A stretch of DNA of 64,000 bases from Luscinia megarhynchos (Eukaryota > Chordata > Aves > Passeriformes > Turdidae): contig CM067584.1 in NCBI GenBank assembly GCA_034336665.1, forward strand, positions 3,658,001 through 3,722,000, read 5' to 3'. The notes under the pieces were generated by a model that worked only from the letters and a program-made list of their open reading frames with translations, was not told where the DNA came from and ran no database searches. Positions 37,601 through 49,600 of this stretch are shown here, in pieces (the first letter of the stretch is position 1; every line of letters begins with the position of its first letter). A program made the translations under genes and the position numbers.

Positions 37601-40600
37601 GTCATCTTTGGACCCACTATCAGGCAGAGGGCATTGTTCTATCAAGAGGGGATTGCCCTCAGGGGCCATCCTGTTGTTTCATGGGAATTCAGTAACTAAG
37701 GCTTGGCATCTCAGAAGTGGCTTTCATTTCAATCTCGTTCATGGTTTCTATGTTCTCAGAATCTGAGCGTTCATATTTGTAATGTTTTCCTGTTGCATCT
37801 CCCCCAACATTTTATCCTGGTTTGCAGGTGGCCATTGCCATAGAAGAAGTCAGTCGCTGCCACCTGAGGTTCACGTTCCGGCACCGCTCGTCCCAGGAGT
37901 GTGAGTTCCAGGAGGGGACACCTGCAGCATTTCTGTGCTCCTCACACTCCCTCTGAGTGTAGAACCTGCATTTCTGTTTATTCACAGTGTTACAGATTTT
38001 TTTTCTTGCTCTGTTTGCTTATTCCCAACTTTGTGGCAAGCAAAAAACCAAAAATTATTCCGATTTTTTGTGCCTGAAGTTTGGTGTTGGTTTTGTCCTG
38101 AGACTGATATGGAGCAATATTTTATCCCCCCAAAATACAATTATCAATGTTTGTTGCTTCTTTGGCTTCTCAGTGTAGGGTGTTGCTTTTGATTTATTGC
38201 ACAAAATTCACTGCAAGGCCTGGTGGGCTTCTAATGATCTTCCTAGAGCAGGATTTAATTGGGCTAATGAAAGGCTAATGAGAGAGTTAGAGCCAGAAGT
38301 TCCATGAAATCACTCCAGAGCTCTGAAATGAGATCAATAATGTGAGGTTCAGCATTTGAAAGGCTCTCAAAGGCAGAGACATCCTTCCAAATCCTCAACT
38401 CACAAACCAAAATTCCAACCAAAATATCTGCAGGATTCTGTGTCAGAGGACAAAATATCAATAAAATTCTATATCAGAGGATAAAATATCAATAGGATTC
38501 TATATCAGAGGATCACTGAATTGTTAAGATCAGGAAAGAGCTGGAAGATCAAGGAGTCCCAACCATCAATCAGCACAGAAACCACTGCAGCTGTGTGTGG
38601 GAGGTGCTCCAAGAGGATGTGTTTGTGTAGTTACCCATTAAATAATGCTGCTGATGAGGTCAGAGGGCTGCATTTTGGATTGTGTGGACATAAATAAGAC
38701 AATTGCTGATGAGGATTTCTCCTGTTTGCAGCCAGGGACAGGTCTGAGAGAGCTTTTGGCATGGGCTTTGTCAAGCTGATGAATGCAGATGGGACCACGC
38801 TGCAGGATGGCAAACACAATTTGATTGTTTACAAGGTAACCTGGGCATTTCCAGCCTTGGCTTGTGTTTAAATCTCTCCTGGCTGATTTTCCAAACAGTG
38901 AAAAGCTACAAAATGTGTGTGTAGGGTGGGAAATCCTCCTAAACTCTGTGGCTTTGGAAATATCTCAGTTCATTTGCAGTATGAGCAACTTACCACTGAA
39001 ATTAGAAACTCAGACAATGATAAAGATGAAAAAGTGTTTCAAACCCATTCTGGCTGTCACTGTGGGATATGAACCTTCTCTCTGTTGTCACAACAGGGTG
39101 ACAATAAAAAAATGGAAGATGCCAAGAGTTACTTGAGTCTTCCTTGCACCAAGATGGAGATGGAGGAGAAGGAGGCTCCCTCAGGGAAAAACCTGAACCC
39201 TCTGGGCAGCTTCACCCCCACGAAGGACAGCACAAAGGACAGCTTCCAGATTGCCACTGTCATCTGCTCCACCAAGCTCACCCAGAACGGTAGGGCTCCT
39301 GCTGGGGCTCTGAAATGCAGAGGGCATTTCCTTCAGGCAGGTTTTTCTGGGTGGGCAGAGAGCTTCAGCTTGCATTTTGCTCCTCAGTGCCAGAACAAAC
39401 TCCCAGAATGTTTGTGCAGCCCCTAAAAACTCTTTCACACAAATATTCCAGTGTTAGACCCCACAATTTTGTTGGCACGTGTGGAAACATCACCTGCCAG
39501 TGGCAGTGTGTGTGTTGTGTCAGAATTTTAAATATTTCAGGTTAATTGTCTTCTTCCCTCTGCCTGTTCAGAGAGCAGCAGTTAGGGCTGAGCTCCCCAG
39601 GGTGATGATGTGAATTAACTCTGCCAAAGGGGCCAAAATGAAGAGTGATGTGTGAATGAGTGCTGGTCAGTGATGGGAGACTTCCCCTGCCTCTGGGAGG
39701 CTCCTAGGCTAGGTCATGCACTTGAATAAAATTCCAGAAAACCCCTGCAGAATGGTTTATCTCCAGATGTGTTATCAGATGCCAGTCAGGTTTCCATTTA
39801 TTGGTTTATCTCCAGATGTGTTATCAGTTGCCAGTCAGATTTTCATTTATTGGTTTATCTCCAGATGTGTTATCAGATGCCAGTCAGGTTTTCATTTATT
39901 GGTTTATCTCCAGATGTGTTATCAGTTGCCAGTCAGGTTTCCATTTATTGGTTTATCTCCAGATGTGTTATCAGTTGCCAGTCAGGTTTTCATTTATTGG
40001 TTTATCTCCAGATGTGTTATCAGTTGCCAGTCAGGTTTTCATTTATTGGTTTATCTCCAGATGTGTTATCAGATGCCAGTCAGGTTTCCATTTATTGGTT
40101 TATCTCCAGATGTGTTATCAGTTGCCAGTCAGGTTTCCATTTATAGCAGAGCTTGGCTGTCTTGCCGAGACAAAAGCAGCACCTCAAGGTAACACTCTGT
40201 ACCTCAAGGTGACTTTTCCTGGTGCACTGACTCTAGAAACAGTCCCAGCCTTGCTGTGGGCTGCTCAGCTCTGAGCTGTGGTTGCTGATGCTCATGTCCT
40301 TGCAGTTGACCTGCTGGGGTTGCTGAACTGGCGTTCCAGCCCCCACAACATCGCCCACAACCTCAGGAAGCTCATGGAGGTGGAAGGAGGAGAAATTGTG
40401 AAGGTATTCCTAATATTTGAGCATCCTTGGGGCTCAGACTCTGTGTGTCAGCCTGGTGTTGGTCCCAGAAGGGGTCTGGGTGTGCTGGGAGGGCAGTTCT
40501 GGGTGCTGAGCAGTGGGAGAATCATCAAATCCTAAAGTGGTTTGGCTTGGAAGGGACCTGAAAATCAGCTTTTTCCACACAGATTCCTCCATCCCAGAGT

Positions 40601-43600
40601 GCTCCAACCTGGCCTTGGACACTTCCAGGGGTCCAGGAGCAGCCACAGCTCCTCTGGCAGCCTGTGCTCCACCTCTCATTAGAGGAATCCACCAGAATTA
40701 GAAAAGTTAAATATTACAGAATTAAATATTACAGGGGTCAGGGAGAGGGCTGTGACTTTATTTTCCCCTTTAGCCTTATGAATACATCCAAAGCCTGAAT
40801 TTTAATTTTCAACTCTTTTGTGATTGAGGAGGGACTTGCTGTGAATCTGGGAGCAGAGATCTCATGGAGTGCTGTGGGCAGTGGACCTGAAATAGAGAGA
40901 ATTCCCAGAAATCAGGAATTCCCTCCTCTGCTGAAGAATTTAGATTAAGTCTCATTGCAGATCTTCCTTATTATAGGGATGATCATGACAATCCTGTGTG
41001 TAGCAATGTGTCTGAACAGTCTAGACCATAATCTGTATCAAATACAGCAGCCAAACTCTATTTAGCTGTTTTTCTGCATCTTTCTTAGTTTAAATCAATA
41101 TTTAAAACAAGTACACTAAATAAATCATTTTTCAATGTTTTTCTACAACCTAACGTGTTAAAACTCTTCAAAACTGCTAAAACATGAATTATAGTAAATA
41201 AAACCTAACTAAAAAAACAAAATACCAAAATTTTAAAAAACAAACTAAAAGTAAACAATAATTCTAAACAACAACCAATCACCACACCTAAAAAACACAT
41301 AAACAACATAAAAACACCAATAAAAAAAATATATCATCACATAAACAAGTCTTAAAATGTATAACTAAAACTAAAAGTGAACCATATTAATTTACTATCC
41401 AAAAGTCCTTCTCTCCCACACCTGTGCATGAACACAGGGCTGGGATCCCTTTCCCCACTTTTTTATTGCTCCTTTTCCCCTCCAGTTTTTGCCTGACACC
41501 CTCGATGCCCTTTTCAACATCATGATGGAAATGTCAGAAAATGAAACCTATGATTTCCTGGTCTTTGATGCCCTGGTGAGTGAATCTTCAGAGTTTGTTT
41601 TCAGCCACATTTCCACTCTGTTCCTGGTGATTCCATTGAGCAGTTGGTATTTTGCTCTAGAAATAAATGCTATTTATTTAATATGAATATTGATAATATT
41701 GATAACATTGATAATATTGATTGATAATATACAATATTTTATTTAATACGAATATATTTATGATATATTTATGATATGATATTAAACACTTCTCAAGGCT
41801 TTTTCAGGAGCAAGGAGTGAAACAAGTAATAAATACAATAAATGAATAAAAACATCAGGTTTTTAGTAGCCACAGTGAAAACAGTAATAAATTACACACA
41901 CCCAGTATTTCTAGTGACTGTTAGAACATGAATAACACTCTGTAGCCTTAATGCTGTTGATAAAACAAAAATTATAACCCAGCAAAGTGAATGGAATTAG
42001 TGACTGTTCTATTCTGTTACTGTGCAGCTCTGTGCATCTGTTTTTTTCTGGATTTATGGCAGGTATTTATTATTTCTTTGATTGGAGACATCAAATTCCA
42101 GCATTTCAATGCTGTGCTCGAGACCTACATTTACAAACACTTCAGTGCAACCCTGGCCTATGTGTGAGTATTGGGTGTCAGCCTGGGGATGGGCTCAGCT
42201 CGTGGTGATGTGTTTGATTAGGTCATTTTTGATGATGTTAATGTGATAAAGGCAGCAGAGAGCAGAGTTCCATCCCTTCTCTGCGTTCAGGAGAGGAAGA
42301 ATTATTCCTAATGCTCTTTTTGTTAAAAATTCTGTTGTGGGATTTTATGTTTTTTCTGTCAGAACAGACAGCAAAAACACTTCTGTCATGAATTTTGGCT
42401 TTCCAGCCCCTTGAGCCACCAAAGGTCATCACTCTTGTGGTAACAGAAGTGAAAAGTTAAAACTGAGGCAAACAGGGAGGGCAAAACCAGAAACAAAATT
42501 GCTTTTCCTCTGAGAAAATCTCTTCTTAATTTTTACTGATACATCAATTCCTGGCTGTCATCCTAAAGGAAACACAATTTAGGGAAACACCCCAAAGGAA
42601 GCACAGTTCCCCATGGATGGGGAATGGATGTGGATTCCTGACTGTCACACTAAAAGAAACACAATTTAGGGGAGCACCCCAAAGGAAACATAATTCCCAA
42701 TGGATGGATTCCTGGCTGTCACCCTAAAGAAAACACAATTTAGGGGAAACACCCCAAAGGAAACATAATTCCCAATGGATGGATTCCTGGCTGTCACCCT
42801 AAAGAAAACACAATTTAGGGGAAACACCCTAAAAGAAACACAATTCCCCATGGATGAATTTCTGGCTGTCACCCTAAAGAAAACACAATTTAGGGGACCA
42901 CCCCAAAGGAAACACAATTCCCCAGGGATTAATTCCTGGCTGTCACTCTAAAGGAAACACAATTTAGGGGAAACACCCTAAAAGAAACACAATTCCCCAT
43001 GGATGAATTTCTGGCTGTCACCCTAAAGAAAACACAATTTAGGGGACCACCCCAAAGGAAACACAATTCCCCATGATGAATTCCTGGCTGTCACCCTAAA
43101 GGAAACACAATTTGATATCCCCTCCTCCTGGAATTCTTCCTTCCCTGCCCTGCCACACAAGATTTAATTTTCTCCTGCTGCTCCACACTTGGGAATTCTC
43201 CCAAGGGGAGAATTCAGTCCCTTCCCTTGGGATTGGGGTTTGCTTCCTGCACAGCTCCTTTCAGAGCAAGAGGGTGACACCTGCAGACTTCCAGCCCAGG
43301 ATTTCAGGAGGAGATGGGCTCTGAGGAGGAGCTGTGAGCTGTGTGTGATTGTGCAGTTCCTCTCTGGGGTGAGGAGCACAGGAACTGAGCCCTGCCTGCA
43401 TTGGTTCCTCTTTCTGGTTCTTTTTCCAAAGGAAGCTCACCAAAGTGCTGAACTGCTACGTGGGGAGTGCTGAGGACTCCAGCAGGACAGAGCTGCTCTT
43501 TGCAGCCCTGAAAGCCCTGAAATACCTGTTCAGGTTCATCGTGCAGTCACGGGTGCTGTACCTGAGGTGGGTCCATCCCCTCCCTGGGAACCCCCTGGAG

Positions 43601-46600
43601 TTCCTTCTGTTGGGCAGGGAATAGAAAAATCTTATGAGTGCCTAGCAAGTAGTTCTGAAATAGAGATGTTGGCATACTTTGACATAGAGGCTGAAAACAT
43701 GTTAAGGTTTGAGGCCTCTTCCTTTGTTTAGATGATACCAAATGCCACAAATACCAAAGAGCCAACAGACATCCTGTCCCAAGCCTGGCAGGAAAGGTCT
43801 GAAGATAAGGGTTACAGATAAGAAAGCCATAAAACATGGGAATTTAGTGATTCCTATAGGTTGCATGCAAATATTAGGAAATTAGTATATTGTATTAAAT
43901 TGGTTATTGGAAATTAGAATATTCATCATGGAAAAATACTTACTATATTGTAAATGGGAAATCTCTCTCTTACATCTTACCTCTAACCTCTCTTTCTCTC
44001 TAAGCTCTCTCTTACCCCCTTGCTCTTATCACTCTCCATGCTCTACACTCTCTCTTACACCCACGCCTTATAATAAAATACAAACCTAAAAAACAAAAAA
44101 TAGTGAGCTCCTGAGTCTGTCCTGTGACCATCCAACAACCAATCCCCACATCCTTCCAGTAAATATCACTAAAGGGATATTCCTCACCAAATCCTCCATC
44201 ACTGACTGAATAACAGGTTCTTTCTGTGGCTGGAACAATTAAATTGAGCAAAAATTAAAATATCACATTAGAAGGGAGAAAAACCTTCTAGTCACCCCTA
44301 GAGCAGCACACAGTGGAGCTGAAAAGGAACCCAGTATTTATTTTTATAAAGTAAAACATGGAATTTCTTCCTCATTTTCAGAAACTTTTAAGAAACAAAT
44401 ACACAAATATTTAGATTATTAGATTATTCTCCAGTTGGGATAAAATCAATGACAGTGGTTTAATTGCAGCTTCAAAACATCTTTCCAGAGATTCCCAGTG
44501 AGGGTTTGAAACCCTTTGTTTATGCCCATTCTGGATTTTTTTTTCCTGTTTCATACTTGGAACCCAAGCAGAATTTGCTGCAGTGGCAGCATAAAAAGTG
44601 GACTTTTTCCCCTATAACAGATCCCAGCAGGAAATGGCTGAAAATCTCCAATTTCATTTTTACCCCCACGTCTTTGTAGAAGGAGATGACTTTAAGATGT
44701 TGTTCCATGGGATGAAATCCAGTTTCAGCTGGTGGATTTTGTGTGTGACTGTTCTTTGCAGTGTTTATGGGAAGAGTGAGGATGGGAATGAATTCAATGA
44801 TGCAATTCGGCAGCTCTTCCTCTCCTTCAACATCCTCATGGACCGGCCCCTGGAGGAGGCTGTCAAGATCAAGGTGAGCACAATTTCCAGGGAAAAGTAA
44901 AAATCTTTAATTTGATCAGCTGGTGTAGGTGTGAAGGGGCTGGGCCAGAAAAAGGAATGAGAGAATTATCCATTAATCCCTTCTCCTCCACCTTCCCCAC
45001 CCTGCTCTGCAGATCTGGGCTGGCTGGAGGCTCTGTGGATTCATAAATGTGATTTTAAACCAGTTCTCTGCAGTTGTCCCCATATTTGCTTTTGACAAGA
45101 ACTGGATTTCCCATGTGCATTTCATGTCTTTTCTTTCTTCTTTCAGGGGGCAGCTCTGAAGTATTTGCCAAGCATCATCAATGATGTCAAGCTGGTGTTT
45201 GACCCTGTTGAGCTCAGGTAACTGCTTTAAGTTTGTTTGTCCTTTAAACCCAGCTCATCTGGTGGGAGGAATGTTGGAAACTTGGCTGAAAACAGCTTTT
45301 TTGGTTGTGATCTGGTGGTGCAGATCCTGTGCATGGACTCGAGGAAGTCAGTGGAGTCCAAAGGATTCTCTGCATCCCAATTTTTCATTTTGGGAGTATC
45401 CAAGTAAGGTTGGACAGGGATTGGAGTGACCTGGGATTGTGGGATGTGTCCCTGCCCATGGGTGATTTTAGGGTCCCTTCCTACCCAAATCATCCCAGGA
45501 TTCTGAGATCCTTACAGCCACCCTGAGATTTTACTGAAAAGCAAAATCTGAGGGCAGTGAAGTGTTGAAATCTTGTGCAAGTTTCCACCAGCTCTCCATG
45601 AATGATCCTGAAAAGTGTGGCAAAGGCAGAGCCTTGGCTGGGAAACCAAAGCTGTGTTTATCCAGGGAATTCTCAGCCCTGTGGATTCCTCAGTGCTCAG
45701 AGCTTTGCCCAGAGCTGCCCAGCCCTGTCTCCTTGTCCTGACACAAGTGATTTGCTGGGAAGCAGCAGACAGGCAGCAAATGCCCATGGAATTTAATTTA
45801 AGGGAATCTTTGGGTTGGAGTGAGTCATCACTGCTGATGAAAGGGGCATCTGGAAGGAGGATGTGCCTTGGCTGCTGTGGCTTTCCAAGTTTCAAAATGA
45901 ATTCAGAATGAATCTTTCCCAACTCCTGCTTTCCCTGGCTGTGACAGCCAGTGTGATTATCCTGGCACTGGAGGGACACAGCAGTGCCTGTTTGGAGGGT
46001 TTGTGATGGACCTGCTGTGTCCTGGAATAAATAAAAGTCTCATTTCAGGAGGTTTAAGCCTGCAGTTCCTGGGCACTGCTTGGTTTTACTTCAAATCCTG
46101 TGCTCAGTTTGTTGCAAATAAATCAGGGCTCTGTAGTAATCTGCCTGTTGGATGGAATTCCCAGAGAAGCTGTGGCTGTCCTGATATGCAGAAAAGACTC
46201 TGTAACTTGTGAGAAATGAGAGTTATAAAGGAGGTGTGCATTTATTCAGAGCTGAGGTGCAGGGGGATAATTCCTCCCAAAGCATGCACACCAAAACTTC
46301 AAATTAGTGCTCTGTTTATTCCCTAAAAACCTGGGATTACACAATAATACATACTCATGATACATATTCATGTCCTAGTCCCACCTACCCTCGCTTTGTA
46401 TTCAAATGAACCAAAAGTCCTTTTGTGCCTGCACCTCCCCAGTTCAGGGGTCATCAGGTGTCTCTGATGAAGGCTCCCAAACTCTTCATTGCACTTGAAC
46501 TTTTAACTTTGTCTCTGGAACATGTGTCTTAGCCCTTTGGGCACATTCCAGACCCTGAGATGAGTTCTTGCTGGTTCAGGGTTTTGGATTTCTCACTTCT

Positions 46601-49600
46601 CACTGGTGGCCTTGCACCCTCACCCTGTTTGCAGGTTCTGGCTCCATTTATCATAAACCATTCTGCCTCTCCTCCTGATTTTTGCACACACAGCAAATGT
46701 CAGGCATCCCTCATTGTCTTGATTTCTGATGAACTATTCCTTACTCCTCAATTCCCATCTCAGCCCCATCCCTGGGAATGTCCCAGGCCAGGTTGGACAC
46801 CCTGGGGCAGTGGGAGTGTCCCTGCCATGGCAGGGGTGGCTCTGGGTGGGATTTAAGGTCTCTCCCAACCCAAACCATTCCATGGTTCCATATTTAGATG
46901 GGATTTTGGGAAGAAATATTGGGAAAGGGGCTGGGATGGAATTCCCAGAGGAGCTGTGGCTGCCCCTGGATCCCTGGCAGTGTCCCAGGCCAGGTTGGAC
47001 ACCCTGGGGCAGTGGGAGCTGTCCCTGCCATGGCAGGGTGCTGATAATGAGCTTTAATTCCCTTCCAGTCCATCCCATCGTGGGATGCTGGTTCCATGTC
47101 CAGCCCAGCACAGGGCAGTGTCCATGTGGGGTGGCTGGGAGGTGCTGGCTGGCACTGCTGACCCTCTGCTCCCTCTGGGCTGCACACAGTGTCCTCTTCA
47201 GCAAGTTCATCCAGAGCATCCCTGACAACCAGCTGGTCCGGCAGAAGCTGAACTGCCTGACCAAGATCGTGGAGAGCGACCTGTTCAAGCAGGCTGGTGA
47301 GTGGCAGCCCTCCACATGAGTTCCCCTGTCAGTCACCATTAAATCCACCACTAAATCCAGCTCTAGAAATATTTATTGCCCTGGAAGGACTGAAAGAGTT
47401 TTGTTTTTTGCTGCTCAGTCTTTGTGCAATGTGCAAAATGTGGGATCCTGAGGCAGGGTGGTGATGGAGGAGGAGGGAGAAGTTGTGTGCTGTTTGATGG
47501 GATATACAGGATTTATAAATGAAAGGGTGGGGTTAGGGGGATATTGGGGTGGAATTCCTGCCTGGGAGGGTGAGGAGGGGCTGGGATGGAATTCCCAGAG
47601 GGGCAGTGGCTGTCCCTGGATCCCTGGGAGTGCCCAAGGCCAGGTTGGGATAATCTGGGATAGTGGGAGGTGTCCCTGCCATGGCAGGGGCTGGGATGAG
47701 AGGATCTTTTTGGTCCAACCCAACTCAACCCATCCTGGGATTCCATGCTCCAAATCAGAGATCATTTATGACTCTCTGCAGTGGGTTTGTTGTAACTCCA
47801 GTGTGGGACTCTGCGGGAGTCTTTGTGTCGGGATGGACGGTCGGGGACAAAACTCAAGTGCTCTGTATAAACTAAATGTCACAGTTGCAGTTTATTATAA
47901 AAGAGCCTGCGAGGGGCTGCCCAGCACAGCTCAGAGCAGGACAAGAGAGATAAAAGGGGAGAGAGAGAGAGAAGAGGGAGAAGAAGCAAGAGAGCAATTT
48001 CCCATTTGCAGTACAATAAATCTTCCATGATGAATATTCTAATTTCCACTAACCAATGTAATACAAAATACAAATTATGCAGCATTTACATGCAGCCTAT
48101 AGGAATCCTGATATTAGCAGAGTGTGTTACATTTTAAACTCTAAGATCTAATCTTTGGACCCTGACAAGTCGTTCTGTGCCCTTTGGAGTTGCTCTCTGG
48201 CCGAGGGCATTGTTCTATCAAGAGGGGATTGCCCTCAGGGGCCATCCCATTGTTTCATGGGAATTCAGTAACTAAGGCTTGGCATCTCAAAAGTGGCTTT
48301 CATTTCAACCTCACTTATGGTTTCAGAATCTGGGCATTCATATTTGCAAGCTTTTTCTGTTTCATCTTTCCCAACACTCCAGTGCCTTTAGCACGTCCTG
48401 GTGCCCGTGCTGAGCTCTGCTCTGTCCCTGTGTCCCTTTGCAGAGTGCAGAGATGCTCTCCTGCCCCTGCTCATCGACCAGCTCAGTGGGCAGCTGGATG
48501 ACAACTCCAGCAAGCCTGACCACGAGGCCAGCTCCCAGCTCCTGAGCAGTGTCCTGGAGGTCCTGGACCGCAAAGATGTGGTGAGCACGAGCTCTCAGGG
48601 CTGCCAGTCCAGCTCAGCTCTTCTTCTGAGAACTTACAGCAAAGAAACATCCTCAGCTTGTGCTTTAATGAGTCAGAATTATGGTATTTATAGAAACTGT
48701 GATGCTTTGCTGGGCAGTTCTTTGGAGTGGCTCTGTCTGAAAAGGAGCCAGGAAAGGTTGAATTAGTTGTTATCAGTACTAGGAGCATTTGCTTCCCTTT
48801 CCAGACACCAAAATGTCATCTCAGCTGCTTTGGTGGCTTGTTCAGTAATTTGGAGCAAGACAAAGAAGTATTAAATGGTATAAAAATGAGGAGGTTGCTG
48901 ATTCTCTGTTATGGAATAGGGACAACACTCACTGCTCAGGCAGAAAAATGCACTTCCCACTCTGGCCATGGGAACTGTTCTGAGTGCCTGTGAACAGAGT
49001 GGTTTGAATTGTTCAGAGGAAACAAATCCAAACCCCAGGATGAGTGGCATTGATGAAAAGCATTTTCTGATGGATTAAAAAAATGTTTGATTTGAGTTAG
49101 GAACCAGAAGAGAGAATGAAGATGGGGAGGAAAAGCATTTCCCCTTGGTTGGCTCTCACTTTGTCTTTATCTAATTCTTTCCCCTCTTCTGAAGTTTAAT
49201 TTAATGCTTGAATCTTGCTTTAGTGGCAGCAATTCAGAAAGTTCCCAAAATATTAAAAATTGACGTTCCTAAAAGCTCTGGCTATGAAACCAGGTGAAAC
49301 ATCACATTTCTGAGGGGTTTTTCTGCTTAAAATCAGCAGATTTTCCCCCAAACTCCCCCAAAAATGGCCCAAACTAGTATTTTAGTAAGACTGCTGCACA
49401 ACACAAGAACTGCTTTGGTGGCTTGTTCAGTAATTTGGAGCAAGTCAAAGAAGTATTAAATGGTATAAAAATGAGGAGGTTGCTGATTGTCATGGAGTAG
49501 GGACAACACTCACTGTTCAGGCAGAAAAATGCACTTCCCACTCTGGCCATGGGAACTGTTCTGAGTGAACAGAGGGGTTTGAACTGTTCAGAGAACACAA

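Larger units (their letters stand above)
45218..47189 (+). other. Intron 23-24
   Basis: No gene. CR1 tails near 45405-45515, 46150-46185 and 46760-47090; the rest ordinary. Confidence 0.5.

Noticed and set aside
42551..43108. CRISPR-like repeat and spacer pattern
   Set aside because: The spaces between repeats are themselves repeated, unit length drifts and the genome is a vertebrate; it is an ordinary minisatellite.
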